A DNA stretch of 64,000 nt, from assembly GCF_013410345.1 (NCBI RefSeq), contig NZ_JACCFJ010000001.1, positions 5,131,001 to 5,195,000 of the forward strand, written 5' to 3'. Shown piece after piece: positions 1 to 7,214 of the stretch. The notes beneath the pieces are model-generated. The model searched no databases. It saw nothing but the letters and a program-made list of their open reading frames with translations, and was not told where the DNA came from. This stretch comes from Saccharopolyspora hordei. GTDB lineage: Bacteria; Actinomycetota; Actinomycetes; Mycobacteriales; Pseudonocardiaceae. Position 1 is the first letter of the stretch. Every line of letters begins with the position of its first letter. The translations under genes and the position numbers were made by a program.

Positions 1-265
1 CCCCGGCCACGAGGGCGAGCGCCAGCACACCCGCCCGGCCGGGGTCCACTCTGGACCTCAGCAGGGACTCGGGCAGCCAGCGTTCGGCGAGCCGGCGCAG
101 GCGCGTGCGCGGCACGGGTTCCGGCGGGGCCACCGAGTAGCCCGGCCCGGCGCGCTCCGCGGCGTCATCGCGAGCGGCGTGCCGGCCCAAGGTCTGCAGC
201 CTGCTGCGCGGGTCGAGGTCTTCGTCGGGTTCAGCGGTCGTGCGGAATGCGTGTGCGTGCACCAT
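1..265 (-). CDS. comEA: ComEA-like DNA-uptake/helix-hairpin-helix protein, N-terminal part (cut by window edge)
   Basis: Eighty-eight codons run without a stop from an ATG at 265 down to the left edge, so the gene is partial. The visible part has an acidic N-terminus (residues 11-18), a long Arg-rich cytosolic stretch, then RWLPESLL and VDPGRAGVLALALVAG at 62-88, where a membrane segment begins. This Arg-rich, RWLP, VDPGR-then-helix pattern is typical of actinobacterial ComEA, which anchors in the membrane and carries a helix-hairpin-helix DNA-binding domain near its C-terminus (outside the window). The position next to degV matches the mycobacterial order holA-comEC-comEA-degV. An in-frame GTG lies seven codons upstream and no strong ribosome site is seen, so the start is not certain. 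The C-terminal domain cannot be checked here. Confidence 0.68.
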   Translation of the reverse strand, partial: MVHAHAFRTTAEPDEDLDPRSRLQTLGRHAARDDAAERAGPGYSVAPPEPVPRTRLRRLAERWLPESLLRSRVDPGRAGVLALALVAG

Positions 266-319
266 GGCGACGACGGTAGAGCACACGAAAACCGCTGCGC
301 GACAACATTTTTCGATGAA

Positions 320-338
320 CTCGTTGGGGCCCAACGAG
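320..338. other. Inverted repeat between degV and comEA
   Basis: CTCGTTGGG and CCCAACGAG are perfect 9-bp arms around a single G. The repeat lies 42 nt past the degV stop and 55 nt before the comEA start. It could be a weak terminator or a protein-binding site. There is no T-run after it on the minus strand, so termination is not well supported. Confidence 0.35.
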
Positions 339-379
339 ATTCAGCACGATGGTGTGGAATCCGCCCATCGAAAGGGTTT

Positions 380-1240
380 TCAGACGCGGGAACACCACCC
401 GTTCGGGAGAACCACGACGCCCACCGCACCGGGTCCGATGTGCGCCCCGATCACGGCACCGACCTCCGACACCACGCAGTCCGCCGACTCCCCGAGCTGG
501 GCGCGGATCCGGCTCGCGAGCTCCTCCGCGCGCTCCGGCGCGGCCAGGTGGTGGACGGCGATGGCCGCCGGCCCGGAACCGGCCGCGGACGAGGAGATCT
601 CCAGCAACCGGGACATGGCCCGCGTCGTGGTCCGCACCTTCTCCAAGGCGGAGATCCGGCCGTCGTGGACGTGCAGCAACGGCTTGATCGCCAACGCCGT
701 GCCCAGCACCGCGGCCGCGGTGCCGATCCGGCCGCCGCGCCGCAGGTACTCGAGGGTCTGCACGGAGAACACGGTGGTGGTGCGCTCGGCGGTGGCCGTC
801 GCGGCGCGCTCCACCTCGTCCAGGTCAGCGCCCGCGCTCGCCGCTTCCGCCGCGGCCAGCACCGAGAACCCCAACCCCATCGCGGCGGACCGCGAGTCGA
901 CCACGCGGACCCGCTCGGGGGCGACCTCGCGCGCGGCCAGCCGCGCCGCGTCCCACGTGCCCGACAGCTGCCGGGACAGGTGCACGGCCACCACGCCGTC
1001 AGCGCCCTCGTCCAGGGCGGCGCGGAAGGTGCGCGCCAGCTCCTCCGGTGTCGCGCCCGCCGTGGTCACCCGGTGCTTGCGCGCGAAGGCGCGCGCCAGG
1101 TCGTCCGGCCCGAAGCCGGACTCGTCGACCGCGGCCGACCCGTCGACGCTGACGTGCAGGGGAACGGTCCGCACCGCGTACCGCTCGGCGTATCCGGCCG
1201 GCAAGTACGCCGTCGAATCGGTGACGACTGCGATGGGCAC
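380..1240 (-). CDS. DegV family fatty-acid-binding protein
   Basis: The 286-residue product begins MPIAVVTDSTAYLP, the beta-strand plus Asp-Ser-Thr signature of DegV proteins, and has the usual length (about 280). DegV proteins bind a fatty acid between two domains and in Firmicutes (FakB) present it to a fatty-acid kinase. The family role comes from known biology; no kinase partner is visible here. An RQLSGTWDAARLAA stretch near residue 95 matches the Ser/Thr pocket region, and VVLPNGWCSRV ends the protein. It sits between the histidine phosphatase and comEA, as in mycobacteria (Rv2417c position). The ATG at 1240 is the first reasonable start. Confidence 0.9.
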   Translation of the reverse strand: MPIAVVTDSTAYLPAGYAERYAVRTVPLHVSVDGSAAVDESGFGPDDLARAFARKHRVTTAGATPEELARTFRAALDEGADGVVAVHLSRQLSGTWDAARLAAREVAPERVRVVDSRSAAMGLGFSVLAAAEAASAGADLDEVERAATATAERTTTVFSVQTLEYLRRGGRIGTAAAVLGTALAIKPLLHVHDGRISALEKVRTTTRAMSRLLEISSSAAGSGPAAIAVHHLAAPERAEELASRIRAQLGESADCVVSEVGAVIGAHIGPGAVGVVVLPNGWCSRV

Positions 1241-1331
1241 ACCGCAACCCTACGACGTCACGGAGCGAGGCCGATCACAGCTCGACCGCGGCACGGCACC
1301 AGCCCTGGCGGAGCGGGGCACGCCGCCGAGA

Positions 1332-1946
1332 TCAGTCCTCGGCGTGCGGGCCGGAGTTGTAGGCCATGAGCCGCCAGTGGGTGGGGCTGCGGCGCTTGAG
1401 CACCACCCAGTGGCAGTTGCTGACGCCGCCCAGGCCGGGCCACAGCTCCGCCGGGAGGCCGAGGAGCTTGGCCGTCAGCGCGGTGATCAGCCCGCCGTGC
1501 GCGCAGAGCAGCGCCGTCCCGTCGTGCTGGTGGTCGAGCTCCTCGACCACCTCGGCGGCGCGCTCGGCCACCTCGAGGCGGGACTCCCCACCCGGCGGCG
1601 CCCAGGTCGGGCTCGATCGCCAGGCGTCCATCCCGCCCGGCCAGCGGTGCTCGACCTCGGCTCCGCTGAGGCCCTGCCACTCGCCGAGGTGCGTCTCGCG
1701 CAGGCGCTTGTCCAACCGGACCGCCGCGCCGCTGACCTCGACGAAGGCCTGTGCGGTGTTGCGTGCCCGGGACAGGTCGGAGCTGACCGTGACGTCCGGC
1801 TCGAAGCGGGCGATCAGCGGCGCCGCCCGCCGGGCCTGCTGCCGCCCGGTCTCGGTGAGCGCGCTGTCCAGGTGCCCCTGCATCCGGCCGGCGGCGTTGA
1901 AGTCGGTCTCGCCGTGCCGCCAGAGCACCAGCCGGTCGAGGCTCAC
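1332..1946 (-). CDS. gpgP: Histidine phosphatase family protein (probable glucosyl-3-phosphoglycerate phosphatase)
   Basis: The 204-residue protein shows the phosphoglycerate-mutase-like signature LWRHGET (catalytic His11), an SSDLSRARNTAQAF segment, LRETHLGEWQG with the acid/base Glu region, and the second His in CAHGGLITAL near residue 150. The gene follows rsfS in the place held by GpgP (Rv2419c) in mycobacteria, where the enzyme dephosphorylates glucosyl-3-phosphoglycerate in methylglucose lipopolysaccharide synthesis. The exact substrate is inferred from position only. The GTG start at 1946 overlaps the rsfS stop by 4 nt (GTGA), so the two are probably translationally coupled. A longer reading from 2018 would run deep into rsfS and is rejected. 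Confidence 0.85.
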   Translation of the reverse strand: MSLDRLVLWRHGETDFNAAGRMQGHLDSALTETGRQQARRAAPLIARFEPDVTVSSDLSRARNTAQAFVEVSGAAVRLDKRLRETHLGEWQGLSGAEVEHRWPGGMDAWRSSPTWAPPGGESRLEVAERAAEVVEELDHQHDGTALLCAHGGLITALTAKLLGLPAELWPGLGGVSNCHWVVLKRRSPTHWRLMAYNSGPHAED

Positions 1947-2338
1947 GCCTCGGCGTCCGAGTCGTCGTCCGCGGGCGCGTTGCGGTCCTCGAACTCGATG
2001 CGCGGGCAGTCCTTCCACAGCTTCTCCAGCTGGTAGAAGGAGCGCTCCTCGTCGTGCTGGACGTGCACCACCAGGTCGACGAAGTCCAGCAGCACCCAGC
2101 GGCCCTGGCGCGTCCCCTCGCGACGCACCGGCTTGGTGCCGGCCTCGCGCAGCTTCTCCTCGACCTCGTCGACGATCGCCTCGACCTGCCGCTCGTTCGG
2201 CGCCGAGGCGATCATGAAGCAGTCGGTGATGACCAGGTGCTCCGAGACATCGAGCAGGACCACGTCGGTGGCCTTCTTGTCCGCCGCGGCCTGCGCCGCG
2301 ACCTGGGCCAGTCGGCGAGCGTTCTCAGTGGCTGCCAC
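1943..2338 (-). CDS. rsfS: Ribosome silencing factor RsfS
   Basis: The 131-residue product matches the RsfS/YbeB/Iojap family along its length: VVLLDVSEHLVITDCFMIASA, SNERQ-like NERQVEAIVDEVEE, GRWVLLDFVDLVVHV and FYQLEKLWKDCP. RsfS binds ribosomal protein L14 and blocks subunit joining when nutrients are scarce. The start is taken as GTG at 2338 because GAGAGGAG lies just upstream; a longer in-frame reading from 2374 adds 12 residues with no family match. It sits next to nadD, an association conserved across bacteria, and overlaps the phosphatase gene downstream by 4 nt. The acidic tail (PADDDSDAEA) is a common actinobacterial extension. Confidence 0.93.
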   Translation of the reverse strand: MAATENARRLAQVAAQAAADKKATDVVLLDVSEHLVITDCFMIASAPNERQVEAIVDEVEEKLREAGTKPVRREGTRQGRWVLLDFVDLVVHVQHDEERSFYQLEKLWKDCPRIEFEDRNAPADDDSDAEA

Positions 2339-2464
2339 GTCACTCCTCTCGGGTGGGCTCGGTGTGCGACCCACGCCGGGTAGAAGGATAGGCCAGCGCG
2401 CGTCGCGGCAGGACGGACCACCTCGCTCCCACCACGTGCATCACATCCCGCCCCGCCTCGAGGA

Positions 2465-3124
2465 CTACCCAGCGAGCAGCCTGGCCGTGTAGCCGGCGTC
2501 GACGAGGCGGCGGTAGGCCGCGTCGACCTCCGGTGGGACGTCCTGCGGGACGGCGAAGCCGCGCTCGGCGTAGGCGGTGATCCGCTGGGTGTCGCCGACG
2601 AGCATGGTGATGACCCGGTCGACGTCCCCGATCGCCCGGACGTAGTCGTCGAGCGGCACCCGCTGCGCGCTGCACACGAACTCGACCTCCGGCCAGACCT
2701 TCGTGGCCGTGGCGAAGGCCCGGCGCTGCTGGTACGGGCGGGACACCAGCAGCGCGGAGCGGACCCGGACCCCGGCCTCGTCGAGCAGGGCCCGGGTGAA
2801 CTCGATGTTCTCCGCGGTGTTGGTCGCGCGCGGCTCGAGGAGGATCGCCGAGTCCGGCATCCCGCGTTCGAGCGCGCGCTCCCGGAAGTGCACGGCTTCA
2901 CCGCGCGGGAACAGCTCGACGGTGGTCGGAGCGTTCGCGCCGGTGAACACCGCCAGCGGGGCGTACCCGGCCCGGTGCAGGTCCGCGACGTGGTCGGCCA
3001 CGCCGAGGTCGTGCCCGCCCAGCCCGATGACCACGTCGCAGGCGCGGAGCGGGTGCCCGAGGCAGTGGTAGCGCCACAACCGCTCCACGTCCGCACGGAG
3101 CTCCGCGGGAACACCACCCACCAC
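2465..3124 (-). CDS. YdcF family protein (DUF218)
   Basis: The 219-residue protein has the ElyC/SanA/YdcF pattern: DVVIGLGGHDLGVADHVADL near residue 30, LAVFTGANAPTTVE, then EPRATNTAENIEF, the family's conserved Glu/Asn/Thr cluster, followed by LLVSRPYQQRRAFAT. Most family members have a membrane anchor and act in envelope biology, but this one has no transmembrane helix and resembles the soluble YdcF type, which in E. coli binds S-adenosylmethionine. The specific role is unknown. It lies between nadD and rsfS, with a 126-nt gap before rsfS. GTG at 3124 is the start used; MVGGVPAELRADVERLWRYH is a plausible N-terminus. Confidence 0.82.
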   Translation of the reverse strand: MVGGVPAELRADVERLWRYHCLGHPLRACDVVIGLGGHDLGVADHVADLHRAGYAPLAVFTGANAPTTVELFPRGEAVHFRERALERGMPDSAILLEPRATNTAENIEFTRALLDEAGVRVRSALLVSRPYQQRRAFATATKVWPEVEFVCSAQRVPLDDYVRAIGDVDRVITMLVGDTQRITAYAERGFAVPQDVPPEVDAAYRRLVDAGYTARLLAG

Positions 3125-3191
3125 TGCGACCTCCTGGGGATCCGGGCACCGACGGCACCATCGTCCCCGTCCACCCCGGGCACCTGCCCAG

Positions 3192-3800
3192 CTACGGGCC
3201 CCACTCGGGGGTGACTTCGCGGTAGAGGCCGCGCTTGGAGATGTACTGGACGATCCCGTCCGGGACGAGGTACCAGACCGGCAGTCCCGCTCGGACGCGG
3301 TCGCGGCAGCCGGTCGAGGAGATCGCCATCGCCGGGATCTCCACCAGGGACACCGCGCCCGCCGGCAGGTGGGCTCCGTTGAGCGAGTAACCCGGCCGGG
3401 TCACGCCGATGAAGTGCGCCAGGTCGAACAGCTCGTCGACCCGGTGCCAGGACAGGATCTGCTCCAGCGCGTCGGCGCCGGTGATGAAGTACAGGTCCGC
3501 GTCCGGGTACTCGGCGCGCAGGTCGGTCAGGGTGTCCGCCGTGTAGGTCGGTCCCGCTCGGTCGATGTCGACACGGCTGACCAGGAAGCGCGGGTTGGAC
3601 GCGGTGGCGATCACCGTCATCAGGTAGCGGTCTTCCGCCGGGCTGACCTCCTCGTGGCTCTTCTGCCACGGCTGCCCGGTGGGCACGAAGACGACCTGTT
3701 CCAGGCCGAACTGGGCTTGCACCTCGCTGGCGGCCACCAGGTGGCCGTGGTGAATGGGATCGAAGGTGCCACCCATGACCCCGATCCGGCGACGAGACAT
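3192..3800 (-). CDS. nadD: Nicotinate-nucleotide adenylyltransferase
   Basis: The 202-residue enzyme joins ATP and nicotinate mononucleotide to form deamido-NAD in NAD synthesis. The nucleotidyltransferase motif [12 protein letters not shown] is at residues 9-20 and the second motif, ISSTGCRDR (ISSTxxR), is near the C-terminus. Length and motifs are normal. ATG at 3800 gives [14 protein letters not shown]; a reading from 3914 adds 38 unlikely residues and is rejected. It is close to rsfS, as in most bacteria. Confidence 0.95.
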   Translation of the reverse strand: MSRRRIGVMGGTFDPIHHGHLVAASEVQAQFGLEQVVFVPTGQPWQKSHEEVSPAEDRYLMTVIATASNPRFLVSRVDIDRAGPTYTADTLTDLRAEYPDADLYFITGADALEQILSWHRVDELFDLAHFIGVTRPGYSLNGAHLPAGAVSLVEIPAMAISSTGCRDRVRAGLPVWYLVPDGIVQYISKRGLYREVTPEWGP

Positions 3801-4140
3801 AGCTGCCAAGCCTAGAAAGGCGTCGCCGTGGGGCGCTCGGCGGGGCGCCGGGGAAGTGTCGCGGATCGCACTGCGGCGCGAGGCCCGACCCCGCCCCTCG
3901 CCGAGCCGGGCCACACTCCCTCACCAACCGCGGGGTCCGGCCTGGGATCCCCCAGGGCGGGCCGCGCGGCCCGTCGACCGCGGGACCCGGCCCGAGCTCC
4001 CCCCTCGGCCGGGCCCCGCGGCCCTGCGCGGCCCTCGGCGGCTGGGGGCCCACCTCGGGTCGCGGGCGCTGCCGTTCCGGCGCGCACAGGTGCGACCCCG
4101 CAGGTGGCGGGCCATGACGCGACCGCGCCCGTGACCTGGA
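3801..4140. other. Gene-free stretch upstream of nadD
   Basis: About 340 nt of extremely G+C-rich sequence (about 80%) lies between the nadD start and the ferredoxin stop. Open frames here on both strands are Arg/Pro/Gly-rich with no family match. It must contain the nadD promoter, but no convincing -10/-35 pair is visible. Confidence 0.5.
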
Positions 4141-4362
4141 TCACTCCTCGGGGGCGATCACGCGGTCCGTCTCGACGTCCTTGACCAGGATGGCCTCGAC
4201 CGGGCAGGACTCGGCCGCGTCGACGACCGCGTCGGCGGGCTCCACGCGGTCCTCCTTCGCGCTGGCGTAGCCGTCCACGAGCTCGAAGTGGTCCGGCGCC
4301 ACCCCGGCGCACATGCCGCTGCCGATGCAGGTGTTCGCATCGATCTCGATCGACCAGCTCAT
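4141..4362 (-). CDS. Ferredoxin, 3Fe-4S type (P450 redox partner)
   Basis: The 73-residue acidic protein has Cys12, Cys18 and Cys54-Pro in the arrangement CIGSGMC ... CP. The position that would carry the second Cys of a 4Fe-4S cluster is Gly or Ser, so a 3Fe-4S cluster is expected. This is the small ferredoxin class that passes electrons to actinobacterial P450 enzymes. It starts 28 nt after the P450 gene on the same strand, so the pair is almost certainly one operon. The short leader MSWSIEIDANTCIGS and an AGGTGG-like site upstream support ATG at 4362. No ferredoxin reductase is nearby. Confidence 0.93.
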   Translation of the reverse strand: MSWSIEIDANTCIGSGMCAGVAPDHFELVDGYASAKEDRVEPADAVVDAAESCPVEAILVKDVETDRVIAPEE

Positions 4363-4390
4363 TCGCCACCTCTTCCGAACTTGAGGGAGA

Positions 4391-5596
4391 TCACACGTCA
4401 CCTTGCCACGAGACCAGCATCTTCTGGGGCCCCCGGACGAGCATCCCCCGCTTCCACTCCACGTCCTCGGCCGAGGTCGCGAAGTCCAGGCCCGGCAGGC
4501 GCGTGAGCAGCGTGGTGAGCGCGATCTGCAGCTCCATCCGCGCCAGCTGGGCACCGAGGCAGTGGTGCGGCCCGTGGCCGAAGCCGACGTGCGAGGCCTC
4601 CTGGCGGGTCAGGTCCAGCACCTCCGGGTCGGTGAACACCGACCCGTCGCGGTTGGCGGCGGCGAGGCTGACCAGGACCGGCTCACCCGCGCGCACCAGC
4701 ACCCCGCCCACCTCGACGTCCTCGGTGGCGTAGCGGGGGAACCCGGCGCCGCTGCCGAGCGGCACGAAGCGCATCAGCTCCTCGACCGCCTGCGGGACCA
4801 GGTCGAGGTCCGCGCGGAGCTGGGCGAGCTGACCGGGGTGCGTGAGCAGGACGTAGACGAAGTTCGGGATCTGCGTGGCGGTGGTCTCGTGACCGGCCAC
4901 CAGGATCCCGGAGGCCAGCCGCACCATCTCCTCCTCGGTGAGCTTGTCCTCCTCGTCACGGGCCGCGATCAGCGCGCTGAGCAGGTCGTCGGCCGGTGCC
5001 ACGCGCCGCTCGGCGATGAGCCGCGCCATGTAGTCGAGCATCTTCTCCGTGTAGTCGGTGACCTGCTCGGGGCTGAGCTTGGTGGTGGACAGGAAGGCGT
5101 CCGACCACACGCGGAAGTCCGCGCGGTCGGCGTAGGGCACACCGAGCAGCTCGCAGATGACCGTGATGGGCAGCGGCAGCGCGAACTCCTCGACCAGGTC
5201 GGCCGGGGCGCCGCGTTCGAGCATGCCGTCGACCAGGCTGTTGGCGATCTCCTCGGTGCGGGGCCGCAGCCGCTCCACGCGACGCGCGGTGAAGGCCTTC
5301 GCGACGAGCTTGCGCAGGCGCGTGTGGTCGGGCGGGTCCATGGTCAGCAGGCCGCCGTTGGCGGTGTTCGGCCGCATCCTCGGCTCGTCGCGGCGCAGCA
5401 CCTCGGCCCGGCTGAACCGCGGGTCGCCCAGCACCGTCTTGGCGTCCTCGTAGCGGGTCGCCAGCCAGGCGGTGTCGCCGTAGGGCAGCTGGACCCGGCT
5501 GAGCGGTTCCTGCTCGCGCAGCTGGGCGTAGAGCGGGTCGAGGTCGAGCTTCTCGGCCTCGCTGAACGGGTAGGACCGCGGCTCCGTGGTGGTCAT
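4391..5596 (-). CDS. Cytochrome P450 (CYP105/107-like)
   Basis: This is a 401-residue soluble bacterial P450. Landmarks are the I-helix AGHETT (234-239), which handles oxygen activation, an ExxR-type segment VEELMRF, and the haem-ligand loop FGHGPHHCLG with the thiolate Cys346. The size and the HPG/AGHETT details resemble the CYP105/CYP107 families that hydroxylate small molecules or macrolide-like compounds. The substrate cannot be told from sequence. The next gene is its 3Fe-4S ferredoxin. No biosynthetic cluster flanks it; its neighbours are the housekeeping genes nadD and proA, so it may be a stand-alone xenobiotic or secondary-metabolite oxidase. Confidence 0.93.
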   Translation of the reverse strand: MTTTEPRSYPFSEAEKLDLDPLYAQLREQEPLSRVQLPYGDTAWLATRYEDAKTVLGDPRFSRAEVLRRDEPRMRPNTANGGLLTMDPPDHTRLRKLVAKAFTARRVERLRPRTEEIANSLVDGMLERGAPADLVEEFALPLPITVICELLGVPYADRADFRVWSDAFLSTTKLSPEQVTDYTEKMLDYMARLIAERRVAPADDLLSALIAARDEEDKLTEEEMVRLASGILVAGHETTATQIPNFVYVLLTHPGQLAQLRADLDLVPQAVEELMRFVPLGSGAGFPRYATEDVEVGGVLVRAGEPVLVSLAAANRDGSVFTDPEVLDLTRQEASHVGFGHGPHHCLGAQLARMELQIALTTLLTRLPGLDFATSAEDVEWKRGMLVRGPQKMLVSWQGDV

Positions 5597-5732
5597 GCAC
5601 AGCTCCCGGTGGACTCGCTGCGAGCGCTCACACGCTCACCCTACGCAGTCGACCGGTCACCCGCACGCCTTGTTGATCTTCTCGTCCGAGTCGTCCGCGC
5701 GCTCCCGCACCCAGGGCAGGACGACACCCGGG

Positions 5733-5766
5733 CGGCGGCCGCACCCCGTTCGCGGTGCGGCCGCCG
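5733..5766 (-). terminator. Hairpin terminator after proA
   Basis: Perfect 13-bp arms (5733-5745 and 5754-5766, left arm CGGCGGCCGCACC) enclose an 8-nt loop, starting 7 nt beyond the proA stop. No T-run follows, which is usual for actinomycete terminators. Confidence 0.75.
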
Positions 5767-5772
5767 GGTGGC

Positions 5773-7113
5773 TCAGCTCGCCGGGCAGGAGGTCGGGCCC
5801 GCCGGGGCACTGCCCGGCCGCACGTGGCCGTCGCCGAAGGCCAGCCACTTCGTCGAGGTCAGCTCCGGCAGCCCCATCGGGCCCCGGGCGTGCAGCTTCT
5901 GCGTGGAGATGCCGATCTCCGCGCCCATCCCGAACTCGCCGCCGTCGGTGAACGCGGTGGAGGCGTTGACCATCACCGCCGCGGCGTCGACCTGCGCGGT
6001 GAACTGGCGCGCCGCCCGGACGTCGGTGGTCACGATGGCCTCGGTGTGCCCGGACCCGTGCTCGCGGATGTGCTCGACGGCGGCGGGCAGCGAGTCGACC
6101 ACGGCCGCGGCGATGTCCGCCGACAGGTACTCGGTGTCCCAGTCCTCGTCGGTCGCGGGCACCACGTTCGAGCCGCCCACGGCCACGACCCGCTCGTCGC
6201 CGTGCACGGTCACCCCGGCGCCGGCCAGCTCGGCGATCGCGCGGGGCAGGAACTCCTCCGCGATGGCCTCGTGCACCAGCACGGTCTCCGCGGCGTTGCA
6301 CACGCTGGTGCGCCGCGCCTTGGAGTTCAGCAGGATGCGCAGCGCGGTGTCGACGTCCGCGCTGGCGTCGACGTAGACGTGGCAGTTGCCCACCCCGGTC
6401 TCGATCGCGGGCACCGTCGCGTTCTCCACCACCGCGGAGATCAGCCCGGCGCCCCCGCGCGGGATCACCACGTCCACCAGGCCGCGCGCGGTGATCAGGT
6501 GCTGCACCGACGCCCGGTCGTGGCACGGCAGCAGCTGCACGGAGTCCGCGGGCAGCCCGTGCTCGGCGACCACGTCGGCCAGGACCTCGACCAGCGCGGT
6601 GTTGGAGCTCTCCGCCGACGAGGACCCGCGCAGCAGCACGGCGTTGCCGGCCTTGAGGGCGAGCCCGGCCGCGTCCACCGTGACGTTCGGCCGGCCTTCG
6701 TAGACGATGCCGACGACACCCAGCGGCACCCGCACCTGCTGCAGCTGCAGGCCGTTGGGCAGCACGTTGCCGCGCACCACCTCACCCACCGGGTCCGGCA
6801 GCCCGGCCACGGTGCGCAGGCCGTCGGCCATCGCCTCGATGCGCTCGGTGCTCAGGCTCAGCCGGTCGATCAAGCCCTCGGCCATGCCGGACTCGCGGCC
6901 GCGGGCGACGTCGCGCTCGTTCGCGGCGAGGATCTCCGGGGCCCGCTTGACCAGCGCGTCCGCCATCGCGTGCAGCAGCGCGTCCTTGGTGCTGCGGGTG
7001 GCCTGCGCCAGGCCGGCGGACGCCCGCTTGGCCCGCCGCGCCGCGTCGCGCACCTGCTCCCGCAGCTGCTCGCCGGATGCCTTCTCTGTGGTCGTCGACT
7101 CCGTGGTGGTCAC
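5773..7113 (-). CDS. proA: Glutamate-5-semialdehyde dehydrogenase (gamma-glutamyl phosphate reductase)
   Basis: The 446-residue enzyme reduces gamma-glutamyl phosphate with NADPH in the second step of proline synthesis. ProA landmarks are [19 protein letters not shown] (130-149), [19 protein letters not shown], the PRGG turn at 218-221 and the catalytic Cys272 in [10 protein letters not shown]. The family length is about 415-420; about 15 extra Thr/Glu-rich residues at the N-terminus and a 20-residue tail with a Cys ([13 protein letters not shown]) make up the difference. The partner kinase gene proB is at 12.4 kb on the same strand, separated here by a helicase and regulator insertion. A strong hairpin closes the unit. 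Confidence 0.97.
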   Translation of the reverse strand: MTTTESTTTEKASGEQLREQVRDAARRAKRASAGLAQATRSTKDALLHAMADALVKRAPEILAANERDVARGRESGMAEGLIDRLSLSTERIEAMADGLRTVAGLPDPVGEVVRGNVLPNGLQLQQVRVPLGVVGIVYEGRPNVTVDAAGLALKAGNAVLLRGSSSAESSNTALVEVLADVVAEHGLPADSVQLLPCHDRASVQHLITARGLVDVVIPRGGAGLISAVVENATVPAIETGVGNCHVYVDASADVDTALRILLNSKARRTSVCNAAETVLVHEAIAEEFLPRAIAELAGAGVTVHGDERVVAVGGSNVVPATDEDWDTEYLSADIAAAVVDSLPAAVEHIREHGSGHTEAIVTTDVRAARQFTAQVDAAAVMVNASTAFTDGGEFGMGAEIGISTQKLHARGPMGLPELTSTKWLAFGDGHVRPGSAPAGPTSCPAS

Positions 7114-7214
7114 GGGCCCAGACTAGTCCGTTCGGACAACCGCGAGGCACCGAGTTTCGCCACGTGGCGGCCCCCGGACGACGCACGTCGGCGGAGTCCG
7201 GTAGGAATCGGGGC

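Noticed and set aside
3812-4369. Possible gene in the nadD-ferredoxin gap
   Set aside because: Frames on both strands are Arg/Gly/Pro-rich with no start supported by a ribosome site and no family pattern; base composition alone keeps them open.
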